This document shows positions 36,801-48,897 of a DNA stretch of 64,000 nt, piece by piece. The DNA comes from Candolleomyces eurysporus. Lineage: Eukaryota > Basidiomycota > Agaricomycetes > Agaricales > Psathyrellaceae. Position numbers and translations under genes: made by a program. The notes below the pieces were generated by a model. It ran no database searches, was not told the origin of the DNA, and was given only the letters and a program-made list of their open reading frames with translations. How positions within the stretch are numbered: the stretch's first letter is position 1; each line of letters begins with the position of its first letter. The stretch spans positions 101,063-165,062 of the forward strand of contig JANBPK010000710.1 of NCBI GenBank assembly GCA_027579435.1, in the 5' to 3' direction.

Positions 36801-37017
36801 GTACGTATGTACATACTCGTCGTCATCGTCGTCGTCGTGAAGGGGTACAATACAGGTCATGTATCTATTAGCTACAGGTTGACACGGAGTCGTAGTCGTA
36901 AATACAGCAANGGAAAGGAAAANAGAGTCTATGGGGCATGCNCGATAGCGAATCGAATAAATTACAAACANAGGAAGGAGCAAAGTCTGGACATGAGAAT
37001 GGGGCATTAGGTCGTAA

Positions 37018-38485
37018 TCAGCCTCCTGCTTTACCGAGCAAGGCNTAACCATGTCCCTGCGGACCATGCAGCTATAGGAAANGGTTATTCTNAATCAGCT
37101 TCATCTCCTAAACAAACAGGACATGGACCGAACCTTGTTGTAGCAACGCACGCAGAAAGGCTCTCCATCATGATCACGNAGCTTGGTTGAGTCAAGAGTT
37201 GTAGTGCACTCTGTACACCTCAAACAAAACTTATGATACGTCTTCCCGACTGCTTTCACCTGTTCGGCGAAATAAACGTTCTTGGAGCATTTAGGACATA
37301 CAGGCGTTGTGCCGCCCCACTTNCGTGGGGAGCTACCGGTACCCGTCATATGCACCCCGAGGCTCATCGTATTGTTACCAGAGCCCAGTGCGGCGCCGTA
37401 CCGTGTTCCAGTAGGTGTCTGGCGCAACGGGCTCATGCCTTCTTGTTGCAAGAGATTCAGTGCATTGGCGGCTCTGTTGGATCCTGGGGAGAACGAGCTT
37501 GGGGGNAGGGGAAGAGGACGAGGTGCTGATGCTCCCGAGACTCTGAGTGGTTTTGTGGCGGGCGGAGACGTGAGCGGAGTGGTCGAGGCTGAGAGGAACG
37601 GTGCGGGGCAAGTTCCCGAGCCCTGGGCGGCCGGTGTTAGTGAGCAGGTAAGGTTTAACGTTATCTGTGGGAGAGGGCTTGTTAGAGTCGTCNCTGGCTT
37701 CGTCTGCGCTGGTGGGATCGGTGGAAGCGGTTGTCATGGAGTCGTCGGCTGAGGAATCGAGAGAAGTGTCTGCTTCGAGATCGGCATCGATGGGGGATTC
37801 CTCTGGGATGGCGTTGGTTGCGCGGTTCCCAACNGGTACGGGCGTGTTGTTTCCGCTACTNCCGCTGCTGCTTCCTGGACGAGAAAGNGGGCGGGGGAAG
37901 TTGGATGAGGTAGGGCTGAGGACGCGGGTGGGCCGGAGAAGGGGAAGGCCGTTGTTGGCATCGCTGGTATTCAAGGGAGCTACCTGGGGACGACCTGGAG
38001 AGGATGTAGGGCTCGAGACATCGTCCGTAGATGTCGAAGAACTCCGAGGCCGTGGGGCNTAGGGCAAATTAGCATGCCTGAGATCTCTGGTGCCAAAGTT
38101 CTTGAGATGGCATGGTTTGCTGTNAAGANATTAGATATGGATTGGGCCNTCCAAGGCAGTGCATACCAGTATGGCTAGGAGAAGTGTTAGCTCGGTCTGA
38201 TTGCAGAGTGGCTAGGGAACTGACCTCTTCATCATGCTCGAGNAGCGTGTATGAATCTAGTCTGCGCTTGCATATTGTGCAAGTCAAGCAGGGTTTGTGA
38301 TANAACTAGGATCGCAGTCAGACAACTGCGCTTGAGAGATAGATGANACGCAACCTTTCTCCCTGGGCCGAGAATCTGTTGGAATGAGTTGAGAGACNAG
38401 TNANGATAACANGAAAGAAACGCACCTGCTCTGCGGCGTAGACCAGCTTTTCACAGCGNGGACAGCGGGGAGTGGCACCAAACAT
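37018..38485 (-). CDS. Protein with two LIM domains
   Basis: The start MFGATPRCPRCEKLVYAAEQ begins the first LIM zinc finger, continued after an intron by the YHLSCLTCTICKRRLDS-type half. A long Ser/Thr/Pro-rich disordered middle follows (SSTSTDDVSSPTSSPGRPQ, SLDSSADDSMTTASTD). A second LIM domain, near the end, reads PVCPKCSKNVYFAEQVKAVG, KFCLRCTECTTTLDS and EPFCVRCYNK. After a last intron the C-terminus is LHGPQGHGYALLGKAGG with a TGA at 37018-37020. Two LIM domains around a flexible linker and the GYALLGKAGG end are typical of fungal CRIP/paxillin-like scaffold proteins tied to actin and cell polarity; that role is inference. Ns are frequent but mostly in frame. Confidence 0.85.
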
Positions 38486-38704
38486 GAGGAGGAGACGGNG
38501 TTGCTATGAACNGAGTGGATATGATATAGCAGTNNNNCNNNNTGTGTTTGTCCGACTTTTGACAAATGAGATACGCCTGATTGATTAGCTTATGTCAGCA
38601 CGCGGAGTCTTAAATTCTTAATCTGAAATTTTGCGATATANCCCTCATCTTACCCTCATCTCCCTCGACTCGAACGACCACCAGCCCGCCTAAAATCACT
38701 AAAA

Positions 38705-39499
38705 ATGTCCGACGACGAGAAACACAATGAGGTCATCGAGCAGGTGAGTTCTACAGCGCCCACCGTCCCGTTATCAGCGAGAATCAACCCTGATCGCTTC
38801 CCCCTCATCTAGGCCGGCTCTGGTGCGTCCCTCACCTTCCCCATGCAGTGCTCTGCTCTGCGCAAAAACGGTCACGTCGTCATCAAGGGTATGTATCTCT
38901 ACTGGGGGGATCGACGACGCTCCTGACGTACCACGATCCATCCAGGTCGCCCATGCAAGATCGTCGACATGTCCACCTCNAAGACTGGCAAGCACGGTCA
39001 CGCCAAGGTCCATCTTGTCGCCATCGATGTATGTGAACATCCCACCGCCTTGATGTACAATCGTCTCATNTCNATTTCTTCAGATCTTCACCGGCAAGAA
39101 GTTGGTCAGTATACACCCAAGCAATGATTTACCCAAGCCAGGCCTTATCTCACTCTGCTCTGTTAACAGGAAGATATCTCTCCTTCCACCCACAACATGG
39201 ATGTCCCCAACGTCCGCCGTANCGAATACCAGCTTGTGCGTATCACTCNGCTTTCAACAGCATTTTTGATGGCTGACTCACCCTTGTCTTCTCATTAGGT
39301 CAATATCGACGACGGTTTCCTCAACTTGATGACCCAGGACGGNACCGCCAAGGATGATGTTCGTGTTCCCGAGNGCGANCTTGGCNAGNAAATCNNAGNC
39401 GGTTTTGANGAGGGCAAGGATCTCTTGGTCACCATCATCAGCGCNATGNACGAGGANCAGGCCATCTCCTNCAAGGAGGCGCCCAAGGGCTCNTNNTAA
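38705..39499 (+). CDS. eIF5A: Translation factor eIF5A
   Basis: Binds the ribosome and relieves stalling, for example at polyproline; it is the only protein carrying hypusine. Six exons splice to [33 protein letters not shown] then [50 protein letters not shown], and [20 protein letters not shown] to ...EAPKGS. The hypusine loop [12 protein letters not shown] is perfect; the modified lysine is the one in GKHG. The length of about 157 residues is standard. Very high identity to other fungi in exons makes the call secure despite many Ns in the last exon. The gene shares a 220-bp divergent spacer with the LIM gene. Confidence 0.95.
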
Positions 39500-39875
39500 A
39501 CNNNTNGATTNNTNCTTGNAAGTTTNANCTTNNANNTTTNATCNTNNNCNTTCNTNNTNNANNNNCTTATNCNTNGGGTGNAGGCTNTCTTTCTCGCTAC
39601 CGACCGCCGTAGTACACTTGCTCGTTNTTTTTTNCGAGTAGTGTTGTTCATATCGTTATCATGCGTTTCTCTTTCTTTCCCCCCGCGATCTTTACCTTTA
39701 CGAGACGTTATCACGAGAAGGAATGCTGTACAAACNCACCCNGTTCACATCTCTCTTTTTTATACACTTTTGATCTGGGTTGTATTACCATAGGATGAAN
39801 GAAAGAAGACGAAATCTATAAAAATGCNTGCCTATTTCATTGNNNNNNNNNNNTCGTGNCGNGTACNTATGNGCA
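39500..39875. other. N-dense convergent 3' region of eIF5A and the histone-fold gene
   Basis: 39500-39575 is more N than sequence in places, and an 11-base N run lies at 39843-39853. No gene is seen. The N pattern looks like unresolved variation or mixed reads in 3' UTR sequence. Confidence 0.6.
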
Positions 39876-41624
39876 TTACTTNGTGCTNCCTTTACGAGTG
39901 ATATGNGGAAGAGTGATAGTCCCACTGCCGCTGCNGCTGCTACCCGCAGCAACGCTAGCNATNCTAGACCGATGCCGTGGTAAAGGTACTCTGAAATCTT
40001 TGGAATCGTAATCCCAGGTAGCGAATAANAGAGCGTCTGGGATAGCTGGTTTTGGAGCNTCCTCNTCGCCTTTGCCGTTGACGGAACTGTCTTTAGCTTT
40101 AGAGGCGACGGGGGTCTGGGGGACGCCGTTTGCGTCCGTNGGTGGTATTGGATTGCTGTTCCAAGGAGCGGGGANACCGTGGCCATAGACCAGTGGCTTT
40201 GAGCCTCNTTGCAAGACAGGTGGATGTGCGAGGCGNGTCGAACGGTTNAGGATGGCGGGCTGTACGCNGANTAAGAAACAACTTCAGANCAGTNGAAANA
40301 AATCAAAACAACATACGTGAAGGACGTGCCGCGCAAGGTCAGGTAAGCGCGAAGCAGGCTGCCCGACCAGAGGTGCGAGCCGTTCGATACCTGCCACTGG
40401 CCTGTTGTTCGTTTGAGGAAACTTGAACGTTTCGGAACGGTCTCGAGAGTCTTTGGGTTTGCCGTCGGGACCCAGGTCGCTGACTGCGACCGGGTAGGAG
40501 GGGGGNACGGTGGCGATTCGAGGTGGACAGGGTGCGACGCTCCCGTAGAGACTGTCTGAAGGGGTCCACCGGGATTTGGACTGGATGAGCCCGAGGAGGG
40601 ACGTGGCGACGCGGTGCCGTTGGACGGTGGAGGGGGGTGGAGCAGCTGGAGGGGGATGTGTGAGGATGTAGTGGTAGGCTGCGATGAAGGACGGTTCGAT
40701 TTGCGGTGTATTGTACCGTTGGGATGTTCGGGAGAGGGACGATGACGTTCGTGGTGGTGGGCCGGGTAAGTGGCGCTCCGGGAGGGTTGCAAGGGTGGAT
40801 TGGGAGTAGGGAATTTGGACGTGGAGGTCCGAGGTTGAGGCGGTCGTTGTGAGGGCCTGTGAGACTTGCGCAGCTGGCTTTTCGTCTGTGAGAAGAGGAA
40901 GTTCTGGTGGTTGGGAGAGGCGAGGTGAGGGGTGGGCAGATTCGAGAACCTGTTCGCTCGATGGGAACGGTGGCAAAAAATCTGGGACGTATTCTGGAGG
41001 GTTCCAGTTCGACGTTCGTGCTCGTTTCCGAGAGGGAGAGGGTGGATTTGAGATCGGCGAGAGAGGCAAAGGAGGCGTCGCTTGTCTCCTTTTCTGAGGC
41101 ATTGGGGACTTCGGATCCACCTCCATAGCATCCATATCTTCGTCCTCACTCTCCTCGTATTCAGAAGACTCTTCTGGTTCCCCGTTATACGGTGCATATT
41201 CAAGCGGAATGGCGTCGTCTCGATCTTGCCTCAATCCCTCCGAAAGTTGGGCTTAGGATGTATTAGATGACAGAAAAAAGACGATATACGACAACATACA
41301 TCGAAATTCATTCAACTCCTCCTGTCTGCGGGCTGAATGCAGCGCGTATCGGTTCAACTCTTTTCCTTCCCCCGACCCGTATCCATTCAAGTCTTCTACG
41401 CTCGCTCCGAGCTCTTCTAGAGCTTCCAGCGCATCGTATATTGTCAACTTGTTTCTCCCGGCATGCTGCGCGTACTTTGCGCACGTTGAGGTGAGAAGGG
41501 TGAGGTATCGCGAGAGAAGGTCGGAGAGGACGAGGGTGGCCTGTGTGGATGAACGAGAGAAGGCATGGGCGTGGAGGGTCTTATGTATCGTTGATTCCAG
41601 CAGCTTTTGGGCGCAGTGTTCCAT
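39876..41624 (-). CDS. Histone-fold (bromodomain-associated, TAF3/TAF8-like) protein
   Basis: The N-terminus is a histone fold of the Bromo_TP type: LLESTIHKTLHAHAFSRSST, SDLLSRYLTLLTSTCAKYAQ, HAGRNKLTIYDALEALEELG. In this family such folds pair with a partner TAF in TFIID or SAGA. After an intron comes an acidic stretch (EESEDEDMDAMEVDPKS), a Pro-rich region with a basic KKR-type patch (PSRKRARTSN), then PEYVPDFLPPFPSSEQV, which is the TAF8-like 'PxHLPxFPxxHTY' type segment. The C-terminal exon ends ITLPHITRKGSTK. TAF8 is the best guess from this combination, but TAF3 is not excluded. The gene is divergent from HMCES with a 240-bp shared promoter region. Confidence 0.72.
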
Positions 41625-41865
41625 GTCTTTCTCGTCTTGAAGCTAGCGAGCTGGCCACCGTAGACAGGAACGTCTGCGGCTGCTTGACTGTGGTGGCGAG
41701 GAGCACGTCAACTGGAAGCGGTGAACGGAGAAATTTCCCACGGTGTGCCTACTGGCAGCGCCACTTCTAACTCAGACGCGGACGGGGCTTGTTTCTGACT
41801 CCCACCATCGCTTGACCTACGTAGTACGCGCTGAACTAACGACTTGCTTGCTGGTGAAAATCAGG

Positions 41866-43408
41866 ATGTGCGGACGCTTCGCTTTACGCGCCAATGTATG
41901 TTCTGAAAATTTTCTATGGCCTATCCTGACCACCTTCACTCTTTAGCGACGGGAAATTCGCGAATTGCGCGGAAATAACGCGAATGTTGATGAGTGGGAG
42001 GGCGAAGATGACTTTGTGCCCCGATATAACATTGCTCCTCGAACCCAGGCTCCAGTAGTTCGTCGTCGTGACCCTGGGCCCTCTCGCGGACAAGCCAGAG
42101 ATGACGGGGAACCGAGCTTGATTATGCAAACTATGAAGTGGGGCTTGGTCCCTAATTGGAGCAAGGTTGAAGACAACACTCTAAATACAATCAATGCCCG
42201 GGGAGAGAACCTTGCAGAGGGTGGAGGAATGTGGGGAAGTATCAAAGGAAAGAAGAGATGCGCGGTTCCTTGTCAAGGGTGAATATTTCTCCGCATAATG
42301 AGTCGTCCGGTTTGTTGAAGCTAATTGTCCCGAGTTGGCTAGGTATTATGAGTGGTTGACCAAAGGCAAGGACAAATTGCCTCATTTCATGAAACGAAAG
42401 GACGGGAGCCTTCTTCTGATGGCTGGTTTGTACGACTCCGCGGTCATTGACGGTATGTACATGTTGTCTTAATGGAGCCAATACACTGAGTATCGACCAT
42501 GTCAGGACGTACAATTTGGACGTTCACCATCGTGACTACTGACGCCAACAAGGAGTTCTCTTGGCTACACGATCGCCAGCCTGTCTTTTTGACCGACAAA
42601 GCTGCGTTGGACAAATGGCTCGACACCAGCTCCCAGACCTGGACGAAAGAACTCAGTGACATGGTGCTTCAGCCCTATCATGACGCCTCTGTACCTCTGG
42701 AATGGTGAGTCAGACTGTACTCTTGCCGCACAGTCACTGATAATAAATGTGGTGTGCAGTTATCAAGTCCCCAAGGAGGTAGGGAAAATAGGCAACGAGT
42801 CGCCGACTTTCATCGAGCCTGTGGCAACACGTAAGGATGGAATTCAGGCTATGTTTGCAAAACAGAAGCAGAAAGCGACCGAGTCAAGTAGTTTTTCTCA
42901 TTCTCAAGACTCGAGTCACGACTTGGAGTCGAGTACTCAGGAATCGAAATTGAGTTCTCAACAATATGAATCCTCTTCGTCGTCGCCCGCAAAGGGCAAG
43001 AGAGCCAGAAGCCCTATTCCGATTGACTTGAGTCAGGACGACGTTGAAGAGATCCAAGTCGTGAGCGAACCCAAGGCGAAGAAATCCAAAGCGGCTCCAA
43101 ATTCTCCACCGCCTGTTAATAAGGTGCCAAAGGTAGATACGACCAATATCCGCCTTTCTTCCCAATGGTCGCTCATTGTTTTGGCAGTCTCCCAAAGCAT
43201 CTAAAACCAAAAGCAAGACGGCTGCACCGAGTTCGCCCAAGGTGAGCCATCATTCAATAATGCACCCAGTACCATATCGTGACTGTCGTCTCAAACTTCT
43301 AATAACCTGGTCTTCCTCTATTTCGTATCAAACTAGAAGGCGAGCAAGTCTAACAGCGTCAAGCCGGGAAACTCAGCGAAGATAACTTCGTTTTTCAAGA
43401 AAAGTTGA
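41866..43408 (+). CDS. HMCES: SRAP-domain protein (HMCES/YedK family), abasic-site shield
   Basis: SRAP proteins crosslink covalently through Cys2 to abasic sites in single-stranded DNA at stalled forks. After removal of Met1, the catalytic Cys is exposed: MCGRFALRAN, then an intron (41896-41944) and RREIRELRGN. Other active-site elements are visible: YNIAPRTQAPVV, MKWGLVPNWSK, INARGENL (Asn and Glu), GYYEWLT (Glu) and WLHDRQPVF (His). A disordered Ser/Lys-rich tail follows, with two more introns, ending KITSFFKKS and a TGA. That end resembles a PCNA-interacting motif as found at the C-terminus of animal HMCES. The length of about 420 residues is longer than YedK because of the tail. The function is well supported by intact catalytic residues. 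Confidence 0.92.
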
Positions 43409-43664
43409 TCTCGAGACGCCGACTTTCTTCCAGCTACCCTTCCCTCGCCTGGGCGTTCTTTTTTGGACAATGATTGATTGATTATCGATTATCTTGGACA
43501 TGCGAAATTCGGTGTGGGAGATGCCAAAGAGATGCTTGATATATTGAATTAGCGAACCACTTTTGTCGGCTTGTCTTTTCAAACCATAATGAACCATGAA
43601 TTGAATTCCTTGTCACAGTTCAGCTTCAATTGAACGCGAAGCCTGAGCTGTGCATACCGTTGCA

Positions 43665-44042
43665 TTATGTAAGGATAAGCGCTTCCTCTTCATCCCTACT
43701 TTATGGTCCGGCTCCTGGCACCGTGTAGCGGAAGCCGAACACGCACTTCTCACTCCCAAGGATGAGGTGACCACAATGCACTTGAGGGGCTGCATACGCT
43801 GTCCTTTGGCAGCAGTGATTGGACCAATCCCAGCGATTCGTTGCCTTGCGACGGGCGCTTAAAGAACCACTCCCCGCCTTGTGCCATTTTGGGTCGGTGA
43901 GCCAGCTCGTGCGAACACACGTAGCCGAGATAAAGTTACGAGTCAAGGACGCCGGGGATCGAGGGAGACTGATAGGAAGTGATTTTCGAAGGTCGGTGAG
44001 TTTTGACTTGTTGCCAGTGACTTTCGGCTCTTCAAGTCAGCC
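43665..44042 (+). repeat. PARP-unit upstream block 1
   Basis: First of four related upstream blocks. It begins near TAAGGATAAGCGCTTCCTC, contains CACTCCCAAGGATGAGGTGA at about 43757 and the box GGGTCGGTGAGCCAGCTCGT at 43891-43910, and ends at the ATG of PARP gene 1. The box sits about 130-150 bp before the ATG in units 1-3. Confidence 0.7.
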
Positions 44043-45833
44043 ATGCCCTCTTTTTTCCTTGCGGCTCTAGCCGCCAGTGCCTCAGTACCTGTAGTCCCGC
44101 CCAAGAATGCGAAGAAAAGTTCAGTCAAGAAGAAGAAGAGTAGCGCTTTGGGTTCGCAGCAAACTTACAACTTTAATCCCTTCATGGCCCCAGCGAGTCC
44201 TCCGCCTGCTTATTCTTCGACTCTTCCGGCGTCGTTCTCGCCCCCAGCTGCAGTGTTCCCGCCCGCGGATGCGACAACACGCTCGTTGTTTGATCGGGGC
44301 AGTTTGAGGTCGGCGAAAACCTCGAGGAGTAATCGCAGTTTGTCGTCGGTCTTTCGATCGGCTGTAGCTGCTAGTGCCTCTGTGCCCGTCGTCCCTCCGC
44401 CGTTACCTCCTAGGAACCTTACGCCAGGGGCCTTCAAGGACTTTGCAACGACGGACTTCACTCATGGCCGTTCAAGCTTGAATAAATCCTCCTCACAGAA
44501 CTTTATCTCTCGTGGATTGTCGCCACTCACAAGCACTACGGTGCAGCGTTGTGTGGTAGGTTGACCATCTGTTTTTCTGGGCTATTGCTCACTGCGATTA
44601 ACCATAGGTCTGCCAAGCCCGCCCTGGCAGCCATGAATACACCGTCGCCTGCTGTCTCGTCTGCTTCGAGGAATTCTGCGAGGACGGCCCTACTGACCCT
44701 CGCAAGTGCAATGTACGTGACGGATGCATCCTTCTCCTTGGCGGATGAGGGCTCTGTTTATTCCTTGTTCACAGGTTTGTTATCGTCGTCAGAAGCTGCA
44801 AGGCCAGCAACAATGTGGACAGACATGCGCTGAGACGGCTAAAGTCGCCTGCTTGGTGTGCAGATTCCGACCCAAGAACGGGAAACATGACCTCTGCGGT
44901 CTGACTTGCAAGAGGGTTGCTATGAAATTGGCGCCATTTATCCTCGAGGTTCCGAGAGATCATACCATCTTCGATATGGGTATGTGTACTTGGTACTTTT
45001 TTNGATGTACTGCTTGCTGGCTGTCTGACGTTGACCCACTCTAGTCGAAAGGCATTTTGAGGGGGCATGGAAAATGAGCCGTCACAGCCCATCTTCCATT
45101 CCTGTCATCACGAAAGTCTTTAAAATTATTGAAAATGAAGACTTTCAGAGGCCGTATGAACTTTACCGGTTCGTGTTTCGTAAAAGGTGCAGCTTACTCC
45201 ACCTGACTCACGGAAGAGTACAGAAAACGCGTTGGACCTAAAGAGTGCTTTCGGTACCATGGGACAAACCGGCTATGCCAGCTTGGAGTATCAACGAAGA
45301 AGTTCTGCACTTCTTCATATTGCTCCGTCTGTAATATTCTGAAGCATTCCTTCAGAGTCGATGTTGCAGATCCCGAGGGAGCGTAAGTTAACGGCATCTA
45401 CTGCCTCCATGATATCGTTTACTATACTAATCTGTATTTATGTATGCTATAGGTTTGGCCAGGGCATCTATACCTCGTCAGCCTCGGGCAAGTAAGTCCC
45501 TTAAAATCGCTCTCTGAACACCTTGTAGTGACTGAACTCATATGACAGAGCCTACGATTTCTGCAAAGAAGATGGTGCCCTTCTCCTGAATAAAGTCGTC
45601 CTTGGGAGAGTCAAGCAAGTGAACAACTGGCACGACGTTAAGAGCTGTCCACCAGGATACGATTCTGTGAGCTGGCTACCCACCGTCAATCCAATATCCA
45701 ACGGCGATTAACCATTAAATATATACTTTTTTTTTTCAGGTTGTTTTCGATCACAGGAATGGAACTCGCAACGAAACCATTCTCTACTCAGACGACGCTA
45801 TTCGGCCTGTATTCTTGATCATATTCCAATGAT
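44043..45833 (+). CDS. Tandem PARP-type ADP-ribosyltransferase, copy 1
   Basis: Exon 1 (44043-44555) encodes a low-complexity head with the repeated theme AALAASASVPVVPP and Ser/Lys-rich pieces. Next comes a cysteine-rich, probably zinc-binding region: RCVVCQARPG, ACCLVCFEEFCEDG, then VCYRRQKLQGQQQCGQTC and CLVCRFRPKNGKHDLCGLTC. A linker follows (IPVITKVFKIIENEDFQRPY), then the PARP-like catalytic fold: RYHGTNRLCQLG, FCTSSYCSVCNILKHSF, FGQGIYTSSASGKAYDF, ALLLNKVVLGRVKQV and NETILYSDDAIRPVFLIIFQ. The expected H-Y-E positions (HGT, GIY, NETI) are all present, so it may be active with NAD. At least eight short introns join in phase. The target and the choice of mono- or poly-ADP-ribose are unknown. 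The gene lies in a three-gene tandem array. Confidence 0.75.
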
Positions 45834-45992
45834 TAATCGTCATTCACACGGTAAGGAAAGTAGAGCCAGATGGCAAAGTCGCCAGCATAAGGCCCTGAGT
45901 GCATGCTCCTTGAGTACGGTCTTACCACATTCTGAATCAGCGACCCGCTTCTTGGCTGCCAGCTTCGGAATTGATCAAATCGCTGTGGCATT

Positions 45993-46288
45993 ACCTAAGC
46001 ATGAGCGCTTTTTCTTTACACCTCCAACCATGGCGATGCGGAACTCGAACCGACGCCTCACTTCCAAATATGCGTGCCAGCTGTCGGCCGCTTGAAGTCG
46101 GTGATTTAGGCCTTCTGCGGTTCCACTTAGGGTCGATGAGCCAGCTCGTGCCGACATACGTAACGGATACATGAACTATGCTGGGGCGTTGGCAGCGGGC
46201 ACAAACAAACACACGTGTTCGACTCGGGGACCAATGCTTTTCGAAGGTCGCTGAGCTGTAAGCTCAGACCTCCGGCGCCTCTGCACTC
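45993..46288 (+). repeat. PARP-unit upstream block 2
   Basis: Diverged member of the upstream block family: TAAGCATGAGCGCTTTTTC at about 45996, box GGGTCGATGAGCCAGCTCGT at 46130-46149, and a pre-ATG segment CTGAGCTGTAAGCTCAGACC shared with block 4. Confidence 0.7.
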
Positions 46289-48376
46289 ATGCCCCTTTCC
46301 GTCCCTGTTATTGCTGGGAATCTAGCTGCTCGCGCAGGGCCTCCGGAGCTCCCACCCAAGGATGAGGAACCAGGCTCGTCGTCTGATATAGGCAGTTTGA
46401 GGTTCGAGAGATCCTCCGAGAGATCCTGTTCAAGTTTCGTCGCAGCCCTAGATGTTCGTGCCCCAGTGCCACCAGCAATCCCGGGGTCCATGGATGAGAC
46501 CACAGGTTCGTCGTATGATAGAGGCACATCCAAGACCGTTTCCATTTCAACTATCGTTCCGGCTCTGACTACTCGTGCCTCAGCTTTACCAGAGCTCCCG
46601 GCCAAGGATGCGATAACAGGTTCTTCGTCTGAAAGAGCCGTCCCGACTCGGTGTTCGAAGAAACCCTCAAAAAATCCCTTCTCAAGATTCGTCGCGGCTT
46701 TAGCTGCCAGAGCCTCAGCACCGCCAGTGCTCCCACCCAAGGACGCGATTAGGGGTTCAAAGTCGTATGATAGAAGTAGCTTGAGCTCGGAGAAAACCTA
46801 CAGGACCTCTTCAACCCTCGTCGCGGCTTTTTCTGCCAGTGCCTCGGTGCCGATAATTCCACCCCTTGCCGCACGAGAGGTCTCACCCAATGGCGCAGCG
46901 GCAGGTTCGTCGTCTGAAGGTCCAGATAGAACCTCGAAGGCTATCAGCGTTTCGAATCTCATCGCGGCTTTAGCTGCTAGTGCTTCGGTGCCGGTAGTTC
47001 CAACCTCGAAGAACCCGGCGAGACCAGGTTCCTCTAAACGTTATTCGAGTTTGAATCCAAAGAAATCCGTCTCCAAGAACAACCGAGTCCTCTCTCATGC
47101 ACGCTCACTGTCCATTGACGACGCTCGAATGGATTGCGTGGTAAGCGAAGCCCTCGCTCATACTGCTACATTTGTCTGGATCATTGCTCACTCCCCTGTC
47201 TAATCTACAGGTCTGTAAAGTCCGCCGTCCCCTGGACGACCTACTTACCTGCAGTCTTGTCTGCACTGAGAAATTTTGCGAGGACGGTCCTGCTGACCTT
47301 GCCATCTGCGATGTACGTTGCGCGCCTTTCTGCCGTCTTGGGGATGAGTACACTACGTTTATTTCTTGTTCATAGGTTTGTTATCGTCGTCCAAAGAAAG
47401 AAGGAGAGCGACAGTGTGGTCAAATATGCGCCAATACATCCAAAATTGCCTGTTTGTTCTGCAGAACTCGGCCCAAGAATGGAAGACACGATTTCTGTGG
47501 TTTGACTTGCAGGGGATTTGCTCTGATATTGGCGCCGCTCATCCTTGAGATTCCGAAGGGTCATGTAACCTACGATATGGGTGTGTGTAGTATCCTTCTT
47601 GGTGAAGTTCTTACTGATGATGTTTGCTCTAGTTGAGAGAATGTTCAAGACTGCGTGGAAGGCGGGCTCGTCCCCAATCCCTGCGATTAAGAGAGTCTAT
47701 AAGATTCTTGAAAACGAGGAGTTTCACAGGCCTTATGATCTCTATCGGTTTGTCTTTCCATCTAAGTTATTATGGTCAACTCACAGGGGCATAGAGAGCG
47801 GGTTGGACCGGAAGAGTGCTATCGATATCATGGGACAACTCGTCAGTGCGGGCTCGGAGTGTCAACAAAAAAACTATGCACGTCCCCTACGTGTGCTGTC
47901 TGCAATATTCTGAAGACTTCATTCAAAGTGGATCTTGCACACGCCAGCGGAGCGTAAGCCAAATTTCTTCTGCTCCTTATTGCGGCGTCACTTATATGTC
48001 TACGACATAGCTTTGGCAAGGGCATCTATACCTCATCAGCCTCGAACAAGTAAGTAGCTTCGAGTTCTCTATCTCACTCCTTGTCATAACCTGCGTGGCA
48101 TAACCAAAAAAAGAGCCTTCTCTTTCTGCAAAGAGAATGGCGCTCTACTGCTGAACAAGGCTGTACTTGGGAAGGTCAGGCAAGTGCACCGCTGGAACGA
48201 AGTCATGAGCTGTCCGCCCAAACACGATTCTGTAAGCTACCCACCGTTGATCCGATCCCCAATACTAAATTGTTTGTTTCCAGGTCGTTTTTGATCGTAT
48301 GAAGGGATCTCTCAATGAAACCATTCTCTACTCTGACGACGCGATTCGGCCCGTCTTCTTGATTATCTTCCAATAA
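46289..48376 (+). CDS. Tandem PARP-type ADP-ribosyltransferase, copy 2
   Basis: Same architecture as copy 1 with the longest head: exon 1 encodes about six 35-45 residue modules of the form [AALAARASAPPVLPPKDA]-[GSSSDRGS]-[Lys-rich], a minisatellite-like protein repeat. The Cys-rich region follows (VCKVRRPLDDLLTCSLVC, KFCEDGPADLAICD, VCYRR, CGQICANTSKIACLFC, RTRPKNGRHDFCGLTC). The catalytic part reads RYHGTTRQCGLGVSTKKLC, CAVCNILKTSFKVDLAHASG, FGKGIYTSSASNKAFSFC, ALLLNKAVLGKVRQV and NETILYSDDAIRPVFLIIFQ. His, Tyr and Glu are kept and all splice sites work, so the gene looks functional. The antisense strand of the repeat head is also open for 158 codons (46264-46740), which I treat as a composition effect. 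Confidence 0.75.
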
Positions 48377-48897
48377 TTCGCTGCCGTTTGCGCTGTAGTC
48401 TCAAAAGCAGGCTACCATTGAACAAAGTTGCTCTGGTTCCTAGCAGGTCAAAAGGGACGAGACGGTACCTATGAGAAGCGAGCTGAGGCATTTTGCGTCC
48501 TTGTGCGAAATTCGTGCCATTTTTAAGTCCGTAGCCACAAAATTGTACTCATTATCTTCTACGGAACGAGGTAATTTAAGCGCAAATGTCTCGGCAACCG
48601 CAGCTTGAGAAGGTGCTCGTTGGGAATTGTATTTTTCAATCATCCAATGAAGGCATTGGGGTGGCCTGCATCTCTGGTGAAGACTGGAAGGGGGCGTCGT
48701 ACTATAAGGAAACCCAATGAAGTTCAGTGACGCTGCTTCTCTAACTTGAGGGAAAGTTGATCCAGGACGTCAATTTCAATTCTCGATATAATCTTACTTC
48801 GCCTGGGCAGTCGTTTCTTGAACGATGATTCAAAAGGTTTTTTTTTTNGTTGCATTTATAGCACAGCTCAGGGTTCAGTCTCCGCCTGCCATTCCAT

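Noticed and set aside
46264..46740. 158-codon minus-strand frame antisense to the PARP copy 2 head
   Set aside because: Likely an effect of the Ser/Ala/Pro codon pattern. The same antisense openness appears in copies 1 and 3 and the broken unit.
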